Assembly (NCBI GenBank): GCA_030740795.1
Contig: JASLWO010000069.1
Coordinates: forward strand, 1 to 47,076
DNA length: 47,076 nt
Source: Acidimicrobiales bacterium
GTDB lineage: Bacteria > Actinomycetota > Acidimicrobiia > Acidimicrobiales > UBA8592
Direction: 5' to 3'
Part shown: piece after piece, positions 24,130 to 33,388 of the stretch
Layout: each line of letters opens with the position of its first letter
Position numbering within the stretch: the stretch's first letter is position 1
Translations under genes and position numbers: made by a program
The notes under the pieces: generated by a model
Databases searched by the model: none
Told to the model about the DNA's origin: nothing
The model's input: the letters and a program-made list of their open reading frames with translations, nothing else

Positions 24130-26073
24130 CTAATTCTCTAGCCTTTCATGTAGCCACTCAATAAGAAAGTCTGCTTCTGAAGAAAACAAATTGTAGCCAT
24201 CGCCTTGCATTTCATTTTTGGCATTATGAACGTCTCCCAAACCACGAATTAATTTAAGATCGCCGCTTTCCTCTGCTCGCTTATGAAGCACGTCAAGTTC
24301 GTTTTCTATTCTTCTTACAAGTAGTTCCCCTACACGTTTAGAAGCACTCTCCGCATTAATTAAATCGTTAGGATTTGATCTTCTAAGTTCTGAAACGATA
24401 CTCAACTCCTCATCTGTGCCTTCTATTTTTTCAAGAGCCTGATCTAGGTTTTGACTTGAGAGGAGTGCTTCGAAAATCTTGCTTAGTGCAGGAGTTGGGA
24501 AGAACATAGCGTGGAGCTTGCTTGGGAGGATATTTCCTTGCTCAAGGGTTTGGCGGTTATGGAGGATTGTGGTTAGTACCGTTAATGACAATACGGTAGA
24601 TTGTTTTGATTCTTGAGTAATTGGTTTTAGTTTTCCTCTTTTGCCTGAAACTGCCTGTCCCTTATTCCCCAAACCTAAATCTTGTTCTCGAACTTGCTTC
24701 CGCTTGGGTGTTCTGCCTAGTTTGTCAAACTTTTTCCTTAGATCTGAGTAAGGAAGGTCCAGTCTTTCCCCTATATACCGGACGTAATCGTCATGGTACA
24801 TTTCTTCGGGATGGTCTTTGACAATCTGAAGGCTATGGTTCGCTGCCTGAACACGTTCTTCAATTGTTTCAGTTTCCTCTTCATCTATCGTCAGGTTTAT
24901 CCTCCAGCGGAGAAATGGGACTGCTTCTTCAGTGGTTTTTACAAGTTGGTCTAGTTTGTTTTGACTGTGATAATCCCCAGGGTCCGAGCCTTCGGGCAGT
25001 GTTACTACCTTGATTTGAAGACTATATTTTTCTTCCCACTGCGCGAATCGTTTGGCAGCGTTTAATCCTGCCTTGTCAGAGTCGAAACAAAGAAAGAAAT
25101 TGTTTGTGTAACGGACGAGTTTCTTAACTTGGTTCTCTGTCATAGAGGTTCCACAGGGCGCTACCGCTATTGGGAGAGATGACTCATGGAAGGCAATAAC
25201 GTCTAACTGTCCTTCGCATATAACTATTCTATCTTCTTTGGCTATATGTTTTTTTGACCAATTGAGTCCATAAAGTGTTTCGTCTTTTTTGTAAATTTCA
25301 GTTCCGGGTGAGTTCCGGTATTTGGGGTCTCGCCCATTTGGAAGTTGGCGACCGCTGAAAGCAATTGGTCTGTCCGTTGCGTCAAAGATGGTAAACATTA
25401 TTCTCTCACCAAAGAAAAAATCTGTAGCGTGGCCTTCGTATTCAGAGATTAAGCCCGCTCTCTTTAAGATACTTTCGATTTTTAGGGGTATTTCAGCTTT
25501 TTTAATTCCGGATTTTTCGTAGTGGGCGTGAAGTTCTTCCCCTAACTTTTTAACAAGCCCATCTGAAAGTCCTTTCGCTCTTGGGAAAGAATAACCGATT
25601 GCGTACTTTTTGGCTTCCTCCCCTGCAATGTTTCTATTTCGGAGGTATTTACGTGCTTGTTGTGCTGCCTTGTTATCCATGTCCAGTAGTCTTTGATGGT
25701 AGATTCTGGCTGCTATTTCCAGTGCCAGAAAAACATCTTTTCGTTTGTCTTCTCCGCTAGGACCACCTATCCAATCTTCTGGTCCCGGTGATATGCCCGC
25801 TTTTCCTGCTAAACGTTTTACGGATTCGTTAAAATCACAATTCTCTAAGATTTCAATGAATTTAAATATGTCACCGCCTACTCCACAACCGAAGCATTTA
25901 AAAAACTCTTTTTGGACGTAGTGAGATGGTGTCTTCTCTGCGTGGTTTGGGAGTGGGCAATTCATCTTGACCTTTCCCGGACCAGCATTCTTTGTTTCCC
26001 CGTAGTCACGAGCTACGTCAGTGAGGTCTGTTCCTTCTCTCACTTTCTCAATGAATTCTCTTGTCCATCCCAT
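24130..26073 (-). CDS. dnaG: DNA primase
   Basis: A 647-residue primase that makes RNA primers at the replication fork. The N-terminal zinc-binding domain has MNCPLPNHAEKTPS and FFKCFGCGVGGD; the first Cys and the His are four residues apart instead of the usual two. The TOPRIM core carries CEGQLDVIAF (catalytic Glu, about 288) and CFDSDKAG (metal-binding Asp pair, about 334). The C-terminal helical part should contact DnaB. The start MGWTREFI at 26073 is preferred over an upstream GTG at 26088 because it matches the family N-terminus. Its neighbours are the PPDK-like gene upstream and the sigma factor downstream. Confidence 0.95.
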   Translation of the reverse strand: MGWTREFIEKVREGTDLTDVARDYGETKNAGPGKVKMNCPLPNHAEKTPSHYVQKEFFKCFGCGVGGDIFKFIEILENCDFNESVKRLAGKAGISPGPEDWIGGPSGEDKRKDVFLALEIAARIYHQRLLDMDNKAAQQARKYLRNRNIAGEEAKKYAIGYSFPRAKGLSDGLVKKLGEELHAHYEKSGIKKAEIPLKIESILKRAGLISEYEGHATDFFFGERIMFTIFDATDRPIAFSGRQLPNGRDPKYRNSPGTEIYKKDETLYGLNWSKKHIAKEDRIVICEGQLDVIAFHESSLPIAVAPCGTSMTENQVKKLVRYTNNFFLCFDSDKAGLNAAKRFAQWEEKYSLQIKVVTLPEGSDPGDYHSQNKLDQLVKTTEEAVPFLRWRINLTIDEEETETIEERVQAANHSLQIVKDHPEEMYHDDYVRYIGERLDLPYSDLRKKFDKLGRTPKRKQVREQDLGLGNKGQAVSGKRGKLKPITQESKQSTVLSLTVLTTILHNRQTLEQGNILPSKLHAMFFPTPALSKIFEALLSSQNLDQALEKIEGTDEELSIVSELRRSNPNDLINAESASKRVGELLVRRIENELDVLHKRAEESGDLKLIRGLGDVHNAKNEMQGDGYNLFSSEADFLIEWLHERLEN

Positions 26074-26127
26074 GAGAAGAACATACACGATTCATGCGAC
26101 GTGTATCCCATCGGTGGGTTTGACTGT

Positions 26128-27621
26128 TTACAGAATTGCTTGTTGAGCGCCAACGAGTCGGGCTATAGGAAGTCTTGGAGGAGAACAACTTACGTAATTA
26201 ACTCCAGCATAGAAAAGAAACTTAATTGATTCGGGGTCACCGCCATGTTCTCCACAGATCCCAATTTTTATTTTTGGGTTTGTTTTTTTGCTTCTCGCAA
26301 TTGCGGTTCTAACCAGCTCTCCTACACCAATTTGGTCAAGCGTTGAGAATGGGCTTTCTACCAAAATTTCTTTTTGTATATATTCGTTGATGACACTTGC
26401 TTCTACATCATCTCGGCTAAAGCCAAATGTCATTTGAGTCAAATCATTGGTGCCAAAACTCATGAAATCGACGTGGGAAGCTAACTGTCCTGCGATTAAC
26501 GCCCCTCGAGGTGTTTCAATCATTGTTCCTAGTGGTATCGATATTGAAGATTGTTCTATTTCTTCTGCAATCCACTGCAAGATTGATTCCAGTTCGTTCT
26601 CTATTGAGATGAGTGGAACCATGATTTCTACCTGAGGGGACCCTCCATCTTCTATTCGTTGTTCCACCGCTGCTAGAAGTGCTTGAGTTTGTGTTCGGTA
26701 AAGTCCTTCTATTACAAGTGCTAGGCGGACCCCGCGTAAGCCAAGCATGGGGTTCTGTTCATCATTTTTTTCAAGAAACTCGTGCAAGGGGGCATCTAGG
26801 AGACGCACTGTAACAGGTTTGTCTTCCATTGGTTCTAGAACATTGATGAAGTCTTGTTTCTGTATGTCGCGAAGTTCTTCTAGCGCTAACCTTTGCGAGG
26901 TTCCATTCTCAGCGGTAAGAACTTTACGAATTACGGGCAAGCGATCACCTAGAAACATGTGTTCTGTTCTACAAAGACCAATCCCATCTGCCCCTGATTT
27001 CATCGCTTCAAGGGCTTCTTCCGCTGTGTCCGCGTTTGCTCGAACACCAAACGACCCTGCGCGAAACTCATCACACCAAGAAAGAAGGGTTTCTAGCTCT
27101 TCTGGAATGGCAGCTTCGGAAATCTCTATTGCCCCTAAATAGAGTTCTCCAGTAGCCCCATCTATTGAAATAACATCTCCTTCATTTACAACTGTTGACC
27201 CAATGGAGATTGATGATTCCATTACGGTTAAGTCCGTGACCCCACATACAGCGGGCAATCCAAGTCCCCGAGAGTAAATGGCTGCATGGCTTGCAAGCCC
27301 TCCGTGAGCGGTAACTATACCTGCTGACCAGCGCATCCCTGGCTCATCTGCGGGACCTGTTTCCATAGCCACCATAATTGCTTCATTACCTGAATCCACT
27401 GCATTCAAGACGGCATCGACACTAAGGCAGAGCTTTCCCGTAGCTGCCCCTGGTGATGCGGCGATTCCAGTTGATAGTAGCCCTGATGTGTCACCATTTG
27501 CCGAGCTAAACAAAACTTCGGTTAAATCTTCAGCGGTTATTTCATTTATAGCGTCGCTGGTTCTAATCTCTCCGGTCAGTGCTTGTTGCACAACTGAGAT
27601 TATTTTGTCGTATGCGTTCAC
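26128..27621 (-). CDS. stand-alone C-terminal half of pyruvate phosphate dikinase (phospho-His plus PEP/pyruvate barrel)
   Basis: A 497-residue protein with only the last two domains of PPDK. It starts in the linker that normally follows the ATP-grasp domain (ALTGEIRTSDAINEITAEDL). The phospho-carrier loop TAHGGLASHAA has His 112, and the TIM-barrel PEP/pyruvate domain shows GIGLCRTEHMF, PLGTMIETPRGAL, FMSFGTNDLTQMTFG and the catalytic Cys in GICGEHGGDP. The N-terminal ATP-binding domain of about 350 residues is missing, and the GlyRS gene ends 13 bases upstream, so no room exists for it here. It may pair with a separately encoded ATP-grasp subunit or take phosphate from another donor. Confidence 0.9.
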   Translation of the reverse strand: MNAYDKIISVVQQALTGEIRTSDAINEITAEDLTEVLFSSANGDTSGLLSTGIAASPGAATGKLCLSVDAVLNAVDSGNEAIMVAMETGPADEPGMRWSAGIVTAHGGLASHAAIYSRGLGLPAVCGVTDLTVMESSISIGSTVVNEGDVISIDGATGELYLGAIEISEAAIPEELETLLSWCDEFRAGSFGVRANADTAEEALEAMKSGADGIGLCRTEHMFLGDRLPVIRKVLTAENGTSQRLALEELRDIQKQDFINVLEPMEDKPVTVRLLDAPLHEFLEKNDEQNPMLGLRGVRLALVIEGLYRTQTQALLAAVEQRIEDGGSPQVEIMVPLISIENELESILQWIAEEIEQSSISIPLGTMIETPRGALIAGQLASHVDFMSFGTNDLTQMTFGFSRDDVEASVINEYIQKEILVESPFSTLDQIGVGELVRTAIARSKKTNPKIKIGICGEHGGDPESIKFLFYAGVNYVSCSPPRLPIARLVGAQQAIL

Positions 27622-27634
27622 GTTGTAGCCTTTC

Positions 27635-28957
27635 TCAAGAGAGGCGTTCGCTGAGATAATTGACGAGTTGGTCGATACTTACTCGGTCTTGCTCCATTGT
27701 GTCTCGGTCTCGAACTGTCACTGCACGATCATCTAACGTATCGAAATCTATAGTGACACAATATGGTGTTCCGAGTTCATCCTGTCTACGGTAACGTTTA
27801 CCAATATTTTGGGTTTCGTCGTAATCTGACATCCATTTTGATTTCACTAAGTCAAAAATCTCTTGCGCTGTAGGAGTAATTGTTTCTTTTCGTGAAAGTG
27901 GGAGAACTGCGACTTTATATGGTGCTATGCGTTCATCAAAACGTAAGACTGTTCGCAGGTCTCCGTTGACTGTTTCTTCATCATAAGCTGCCAGTAAGAA
28001 AGCCATCATTGACCTTGTCGCGCCGGCAGCTGGTTCAATTACGTGGGGCACATAGTGTTCTCCAAGTTCTGGATCAAAATAGGTTAATTTTTCTCCAGAA
28101 TGCAGAGCGTGTTGTTGCAGGTCGTAATCGCCGCGATTAGCTACTCCTTCAAGTTCCCCCCACCCCCAAGGAAATAGAAATTCTATGTCGCTGGTACCTG
28201 AACTGTAATGACTTAGTTCATCAACGTCGTGCGGTCGTAATCGTATTTTTTCTTCAGGTATTCCTAAATCTAAGTACCAGTCCATCCGTTCATTGCACCA
28301 ATATTCAAACCATTCGTTTGCTTCGTTGGGAGGGACAAAGAATTCCATTTCCATTTGCTCAAATTCTCGAGTCCGGAAAACAAAGTTGCCTGGGGTTATT
28401 TCGTTTCGAAAACTTTTCCCTATTTGGGCAATGCCGAAAGGTGGCTTTTTCCTTGCTGTTTCTTGAACAAGTTTGAAATTTGTGAACATTCCTTGAGCTG
28501 TTTCTGGCCGAAGATACACATCGTGGCCTGCTCCTTCTACTGGTCCTGCATGTGTCTTGAACATAAGGTTGAATGCCCTTGCTTCAGTGAAACTATCGTT
28601 GGCTTTACATGCGGGACATGTTTTTTTATCTTCAAGTTGGTCTTCTCGAAACCTTTCATTGCATTCTTTACAATCAACAAGTGGGTCGGAGAAGTTCTCT
28701 AAATGACCGGATGCTTCCCATACCGCTGGTGGAGAGAGAATCGAGGCGTCAATGCCTACTACGTCGTGTCTAAGTTGAACCATGGATCTCCACCATGCTT
28801 CTTTCACATTTCGGAGGAGAAGCGATCCTACAGGTCCGTAATCGTACGTTGATCTAAAACCGCCGTATATGTCCGCTGACTGAAATATAACTCCCCTTCT
28901 TTTGCAGAGGTTAACTATTTTTTCCATTAATGATTCAATTGGTTCGGCTGGTCCCAT
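27635..28957 (-). CDS. glyS: glycyl-tRNA synthetase
   Basis: A 440-residue class II (alpha2-type) GlyRS that charges tRNA-Gly. It begins MGPAEPIESLMEKIVNLCKRRG and has YGGFRSTYDYGPVG, a four-Cys zinc site (CKEC...CPAC), motif 2 (FRNEITPGNFVFRTREFEQME), GVANRGDYDL and motif 3 (EPAAGATRSMMAFL), then a C-terminal anticodon-binding domain. The frame stays open upstream to 29113, overlapping recO, but the extra 52 residues do not resemble the family, so the start at 28957 is chosen; it lacks a clear Shine-Dalgarno. The 103 bases between recO and this start are too few for a T-box and show no clear structure. Confidence 0.94.
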   Translation of the reverse strand: MGPAEPIESLMEKIVNLCKRRGVIFQSADIYGGFRSTYDYGPVGSLLLRNVKEAWWRSMVQLRHDVVGIDASILSPPAVWEASGHLENFSDPLVDCKECNERFREDQLEDKKTCPACKANDSFTEARAFNLMFKTHAGPVEGAGHDVYLRPETAQGMFTNFKLVQETARKKPPFGIAQIGKSFRNEITPGNFVFRTREFEQMEMEFFVPPNEANEWFEYWCNERMDWYLDLGIPEEKIRLRPHDVDELSHYSSGTSDIEFLFPWGWGELEGVANRGDYDLQQHALHSGEKLTYFDPELGEHYVPHVIEPAAGATRSMMAFLLAAYDEETVNGDLRTVLRFDERIAPYKVAVLPLSRKETITPTAQEIFDLVKSKWMSDYDETQNIGKRYRRQDELGTPYCVTIDFDTLDDRAVTVRDRDTMEQDRVSIDQLVNYLSERLS

Positions 28958-29060
28958 TTGGAAAATGGTAACGCCGGTTTGGGCTGCTGCAGTGGCATTA
29001 ACATAATCTTTAAGATTGTGTGCTTTAAAAGTTGCTATTACAAAGGAAGTAGCGGTTGAT

Positions 29061-29777
29061 TTACTTGTTGAGCATTTTCGTAGATCGCATTCTTCGTTCC
29101 AAAAAGTGTTCAATAGCTTTAGTGGCTAAATCGTCAACTTCTTTAGTTACAGTTGACGCGGGTGTGTTTAAAGCTTTCCCAAGTTCTCCGCCAAGAATGT
29201 TCTGAAGAAGCGTGACTGCTTCAACTGTTACAGGAACCCCTTTCCTATGGGTTTGGCATAGGAGCCCTCCTTCTATCGGCGAGTAAGAAACAACCGTCTG
29301 GTCACCGCATATCACGCAGTGAAATACTTCTGGGTTTGAACCCTCTAACGCCATTAACTTTAGGAAGAAACTTGGGACGATTAGTGGTGAGTTTGTTTGC
29401 TCTAGTGATTGGAGAGCTCTGAGAAGCATCTGATGCATGGCTTCAGCAGGCTCTCCTGGTAGGGCAATCTGGTCCACTGCTTCTAGAATCGCAGTGGCTT
29501 TAGTTAAACGGTCATAGTCTTCACGAATTTTGGGGAAGTAATTAATTGTCTCAACTTGTGTGATGAGATCTAGTTCTGATTTCCCTACGTGGATTTGAAG
29601 AGCTATGTGAGAGGTTTGTTCTAACCGCGAGCCGAATTTGCTTTTTGTCTTACGAACACCTTTTGCTACTCCTCTAATCATTCCTCTATCTGGGCTCAGT
29701 AGGACAATAATCCGATCTGCTTCTCCTAATTTATAAGTTCGGAGAACGATGCCTTGTGTTCTCTGGTAGCGGCTCAT
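29061..29777 (-). CDS. recO: DNA repair protein RecO
   Basis: A 238-residue RecO. The N-terminal OB fold starts RTQGIVLRTYKLGEADRIIVLLSPDRGMIRGVAKGVRK, and a zinc-binding CVICG...LLCQTH segment lies near residues 147-172. It helps load RecA on SSB-coated gaps with RecR. The start codon overlaps the uppS stop by 4 bases (ATGA), implying coupled translation. Confidence 0.93.
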   Translation of the reverse strand: MSRYQRTQGIVLRTYKLGEADRIIVLLSPDRGMIRGVAKGVRKTKSKFGSRLEQTSHIALQIHVGKSELDLITQVETINYFPKIREDYDRLTKATAILEAVDQIALPGEPAEAMHQMLLRALQSLEQTNSPLIVPSFFLKLMALEGSNPEVFHCVICGDQTVVSYSPIEGGLLCQTHRKGVPVTVEAVTLLQNILGGELGKALNTPASTVTKEVDDLATKAIEHFLERRMRSTKMLNK

Positions 29778-30517
29778 AGCTCACCAAAGCGTCTGGATCT
29801 TAGTTGGTAGTCTTTTATTGCTTCTCGAAAAGTTTGACGGGTGAAATCTGGCCAGAGCTCTTCAAGGAAAATCAGTTCGCTGTATGCCGTCTGCCAGAGA
29901 AGAAAATTAGAGAGGCGCATTTCTCCAGAGGTACGAATGATGAGATCAGCGTCAGGCATTTGTTTCTGATAGAGGTATTGAGAAATTCTATTTTCAGTGA
30001 TCTTTGTTTCGTCTAGCCCTAACTTGATTATCTCTTTTACAGCATCTACGAGTTCCGCTCTTCCTCCATAATTGAAAGCGACGGTAAATGTTAAACCAGT
30101 ATTTTTCTTTGTAAGTTCTCTAGCTTCGTTCATATCGTTTAGAAGACTTTTTGGGATTCTCCAGTTTTCTCTGCCGATGAACTCGATCCTTACGTTCCGT
30201 TCATGTAGTTCGTCTCGTCTTCGCCTAATTGTTTCACGGTTGAAGTTGATAAGGAACCGCACTTCTTCTTTAGGACGTTTCCAATTCTCTGTAGAAAAAC
30301 CATAGACAGTGAGCCAAGGGACCCCTAACTCAATTGCTCCCTCAATACATTCAAATAAGGCTTCTTCACCTTGAAGATGTCCTTCGGTTCTCGGCAATTC
30401 ACGCAGTTGAGCCCATCGACCATTTCCATCCATAATTACTCCAACATGATTTGGAAGTGATTTCGGATCTATTCCGAGGTCTACAATTTTTTTGTTACTG
30501 AACCGCTTTGTTGCCAC
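29774..30517 (-). CDS. uppS: undecaprenyl (polyprenyl) diphosphate synthase
   Basis: A 247-residue cis-prenyltransferase. The pyrophosphate-binding motif HVGVIMDGNGRWAQ (catalytic Asp about 29), the YGFSTENWKRP segment and the C-terminal DLIIRTSGEMRLSNFLLWQTAYSEL motif are all present. It makes the lipid carrier for peptidoglycan and wall polymers by adding isopentenyl units. It starts at GTG (an overlapping ATG is out of frame) and overlaps recO by 4 bases. It is the first gene after a 278-base gap in the minus-strand run, so a promoter is likely in that gap. Confidence 0.93.
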   Translation of the reverse strand: MATKRFSNKKIVDLGIDPKSLPNHVGVIMDGNGRWAQLRELPRTEGHLQGEEALFECIEGAIELGVPWLTVYGFSTENWKRPKEEVRFLINFNRETIRRRRDELHERNVRIEFIGRENWRIPKSLLNDMNEARELTKKNTGLTFTVAFNYGGRAELVDAVKEIIKLGLDETKITENRISQYLYQKQMPDADLIIRTSGEMRLSNFLLWQTAYSELIFLEELWPDFTRQTFREAIKDYQLRSRRFGEL

Positions 30518-30566
30518 ATTGAAACGCTATCTCTGTCTTCGTTGATATGGGTGTATTTGCCGATTA

Positions 30567-30587
30567 GATATTGATATGAGCAATATC
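30567..30587. promoter_or_regulatory. perfect 7-bp dyad between uppS and the 51-residue ORF
   Basis: GATATTG (30567-30573) and CAATATC (30581-30587) are exact complements around ATATGAG, in the gap where uppS (minus) and the small ORF (plus) diverge. It could be an operator for either gene; there is no T-run to suggest a terminator. Confidence 0.4.
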
Positions 30588-30623
30588 CACCTTTTACCAA
30601 GTTAGACGATCTAGGTTTTGCCC

Positions 30624-30779
30624 ATGGTTTCAAGGCACGGGGATTGGGCAAATGATGTTAGGTATTTACATGGTAAAGGAGTTGCACCGCGCCGCACAAT
30701 GAACGTCCCGCTTTTCGCGATTTGGATGGCTGTCCTTTCGATTCTGACAATAGTTGCTTTCATTACAGAATTAGCCTGA
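30624..30779 (+). CDS. candidate 51-residue single-span membrane protein
   Basis: A short plus-strand frame in the 278-base gap between uppS and era, both on the minus strand. The first half is polar and basic (HGKGVAPRRT) and the second half (about residues 28-49) is a clean hydrophobic span, NVPLFAIWMAVLSILTIVAFIT, ending two residues later. Such a cytosolic-in, C-terminal-helix layout is common for real small membrane proteins and unlikely in random sequence. There is only a weak AGG before the ATG. It ends 16 bases from the era stop. No family is recognised. Confidence 0.5.
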   Translation: MVSRHGDWANDVRYLHGKGVAPRRTMNVPLFAIWMAVLSILTIVAFITELA

Positions 30780-30795
30780 TTAAGTACTCAGATTG

Positions 30796-31695
30796 TTAAT
30801 ACCCGAGTCGTTCTATTTCATCTGGGCGTTTTTGCCAATTCTTATCAACATTGACCTGCAGCTCAACGAAAGCTCCTTCTGCTAGTTGCTTACGAACTTC
30901 TGTGCCGACTTTTTTCAAATTTTCGCCCTTGTGTCCTATAACGATTCCTTTTTGGCTTTCTCGCTCAACAAGAATTTCAATACGGATCCGTGGCCATTCC
31001 CATTCTGTAACGCGGGTCGCGATGGAGTGAGGGAGTTCTTTTTTCATTATTCGAAGGAGTTGTTCGCGCACTAATTCAGCCACATAATCTCTATCGGACA
31101 TGTCTGTGGTTTGCCCGTCCGGATAGAACATCGGACCTTCGGGAATTTCTTTCTTGAGATATTCAATTAGAACTTCTAGGCCTTCACCTGTCCGAGCTGA
31201 AACGGGAAAATATTCTGCAAAATTAAATTCGGATGCTTCAATTAGTCTTTCTGCTATCTGACTTTTCTTTGCTTTATCGCATTTATTGACTAAAACAATA
31301 GTTTCGGCTGGTAATTTCTCAGCGATGAAACGGTCACCTGGTCCTATCGGAGACGTGGCATCTAGGACTAGACACATTATGTCTATGTTATTAAGCGCTG
31401 ACACTGCTTTAATGTTTAGGCGTTCCCCCAGTGAGGTTCTTGGTTTATGAATACCGGGTGTATCAACGAAGATTAATTGCGAGTTTTGGTTATGTAGCAC
31501 TCCTCGGATTTGGTGTCGAGTGGTTTGTGGTTTGTTTGAAGTGATTGCTATTTTCTCACCACATATTTTGTTTACCAAAGATGACTTCCCAACGTTAGGT
31601 CTTCCAAGAATTGAAATGAACCCTGAACGGTAGTTCTTGCTAGCAGTTGTAATGGTCTCATCATCAATTCCAGATTCGTCGTTAGGAATTTTCAT
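30796..31695 (-). CDS. era: GTPase Era
   Basis: A 299-residue GTPase needed for 16S rRNA maturation and 30S assembly. G1 is GRPNVGKSS (about 32-40), G3 is DTPGIHK, G4 is NKCD, and a C-terminal KH domain carries the IGHKGENLKKVGTEVRKQL motif. It binds the 3' end of 16S rRNA. Its ATG overlaps the stop of the CNNM/CorC gene by 4 bases, and it shares an operon with ybeY, another 16S processing factor. Confidence 0.95.
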   Translation of the reverse strand: MKIPNDESGIDDETITTASKNYRSGFISILGRPNVGKSSLVNKICGEKIAITSNKPQTTRHQIRGVLHNQNSQLIFVDTPGIHKPRTSLGERLNIKAVSALNNIDIMCLVLDATSPIGPGDRFIAEKLPAETIVLVNKCDKAKKSQIAERLIEASEFNFAEYFPVSARTGEGLEVLIEYLKKEIPEGPMFYPDGQTTDMSDRDYVAELVREQLLRIMKKELPHSIATRVTEWEWPRIRIEILVERESQKGIVIGHKGENLKKVGTEVRKQLAEGAFVELQVNVDKNWQKRPDEIERLGY

Positions 31696-32939
31696 GAGGT
31701 TGCTGGAGTGAACAAGACTCGTGCGATTCTCCGACCCTGTACTCTTTCAACTAAAAAGTGGTGATTGTTCATTTGGACTACTTCTCCAACTTTAGGGACA
31801 TGCCCTAGAGAATTGAAAATAAGACCTCCAACCGTACTCCAGTCTCCTTCGGGCAAGTCGATATCAAGTATGGCATCAAGGTCATCCAAATTCGCTCTGC
31901 CGTTGACGCGAAGTTTCCCGTCATCCAATTTCTCTATCATGGGTGGTTCTACATCAAACTCGTCTACTATTTCTCCCACGACTTCTTCTATGAGATCTTC
32001 AAGAGTGACCAAACCTGCCGTTCCTCCGTGCTCGTCTATAACTATTGCTATGTGGAATTGATCTGCCTGCATTTCTCTGAGGAGCTGCGAGATTTTCTTT
32101 GATTCAGGTACAAATACTGGATTTCTCATAATTTTTGATACTTTCTCAGCATTATCTCCATCTCGGAGTGATTTCATTAGTTCTTTGGAGTAAACGATTC
32201 CGGTTATGTCGTCAATGCTTTTTTCGTAAACCGGCAAACGACTGAACCCTCTTTCAATGACGAATTCAATAGCCTGATTTATCGTTTCGGTAGTTTTTAC
32301 GGCAACTATGTCGGGGCGTGGGACCATAACCTCATGGGCTACAGTATCTCCAAACTCAATTACGTGTTCTATTAATTGCCGTTCATCTTCATTGATTGCA
32401 TCGCTAGCGGCCGCTTCTTCTGCGAATGCGAGAAGTTCTTCTTCTGAAACCTCGCCTTCTGAAATTCCATTTGGGATTGTCGCGCCCATGCGGCGAACTA
32501 TTCCGTTTGCGACCCATCGAAGAGGAGCTACTGACGACAGTAACTTCACAAGAGGAGCTGCTCGTGTAGCGCTTCTATCAGGATGTGCCAGAGCCCAACT
32601 CTTGGGTAATGCTTCTGCCACTGCATATAGAATTATTAGCTCACCTACGAAAACTGCGGCTAATTCCCATATTCCCCAGTGGTGAAGGACCAATGCTGCT
32701 ATCACTGTTGCGGCTCCTATCTGGCATGCCAAGACAACAAACAGGATTGGGTGAAGCACGTGCTCTCTTCTTTCTATCAGTTCACGGAGAACGGATGCTC
32801 CTCTTCGTCCCTCTTCGGCTAATGCTTCAGCCCGCGCTGTGCTGACTCTTGTGATCGCTGTTTCTGCTGAAGCAAGCAAGGCTGCGGCTGCTACAAGAAC
32901 GACAAGAGCTATAAGTCCTATAATTTCTGCTTGATTCAT
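31692..32939 (-). CDS. CNNM/CorC-type hemolysin-family membrane protein with CBS domains
   Basis: A 415-residue protein with an N-terminal DUF21 membrane domain (about 1-140, three to four helices), a CBS pair (about 200-320, including [11 protein letters not shown] and [30 protein letters not shown]) and a CorC/HlyC C-terminal domain (about 335-412). Related CNNM proteins export Mg2+. The gene overlaps ybeY upstream and era downstream by 4 bases each, the usual actinobacterial order. Confidence 0.92.
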   Translation of the reverse strand: MNQAEIIGLIALVVLVAAAALLASAETAITRVSTARAEALAEEGRRGASVLRELIERREHVLHPILFVVLACQIGAATVIAALVLHHWGIWELAAVFVGELIILYAVAEALPKSWALAHPDRSATRAAPLVKLLSSVAPLRWVANGIVRRMGATIPNGISEGEVSEEELLAFAEEAAASDAINEDERQLIEHVIEFGDTVAHEVMVPRPDIVAVKTTETINQAIEFVIERGFSRLPVYEKSIDDITGIVYSKELMKSLRDGDNAEKVSKIMRNPVFVPESKKISQLLREMQADQFHIAIVIDEHGGTAGLVTLEDLIEEVVGEIVDEFDVEPPMIEKLDDGKLRVNGRANLDDLDAILDIDLPEGDWSTVGGLIFNSLGHVPKVGEVVQMNNHHFLVERVQGRRIARVLFTPATS

Positions 32940-33388
32940 GGCATGTACAAGTCGGACAGTAGCTGTTTCTCCCGAGTTTTCATAATTTCTGACTCATCTG
33001 AACGTGCGTGATCGTATCCAAGTATGTGCAGTATGCCATGGAATACGAGCAATGCGATTTCTTCTCCGAAGTCCTTGTTTTGAGTTTTGGCGTTCTCTCT
33101 GGCTACAGCTGGACAGATTACGACATCTCCGAGGAGTTGTGGCAATTTGTTATTCGTTAGGTTTTCTGCATCAATCGGGAATGCCAGGACATCTGTCGGT
33201 TTCTTTTTTCCTAAGTGGGTGGCGTTCAAAATAGACATTTTCTCTTCATCTACGAAGAGTAAGTTGAGTTCACCATCCGGTGCGTTCTCAGCTTTAAGGG
33301 CCGCTATGGCGAGTTCCTTCCACCTTTCTACATCAATACCTGACTCTGGGTGGGTTGAAGGGATTTCTGTCCCTGCAAAAACTGTCAA
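32936..33388 (-). CDS. ybeY: endoribonuclease YbeY
   Basis: A 150-residue metalloprotein for rRNA maturation and quality control. The zinc-binding signature HGILHILGYDH (about 115-125) is intact, preceded by DVLAFPIDAEN and GDVVICPAVA. It overlaps phoH upstream and the CNNM gene downstream by 4 bases each, showing tight coupling. Confidence 0.94.
   Translation of the reverse strand: MTVFAGTEIPSTHPESGIDVERWKELAIAALKAENAPDGELNLLFVDEEKMSILNATHLGKKKPTDVLAFPIDAENLTNNKLPQLLGDVVICPAVARENAKTQNKDFGEEIALLVFHGILHILGYDHARSDESEIMKTREKQLLSDLYMP

Noticed and set aside
28958..29060. A T-box leader before glyS
   Set aside because: Only 103 bases are available and I see no T-box consensus or convincing antiterminator stem.
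28958..29113. A 52-residue N-terminal extension of the GlyRS frame, overlapping the end of recO
   Set aside because: The extra residues do not resemble GlyRS, and the family N-terminus (MEKIVNLCKRRG) begins just after the internal Met at 28957.
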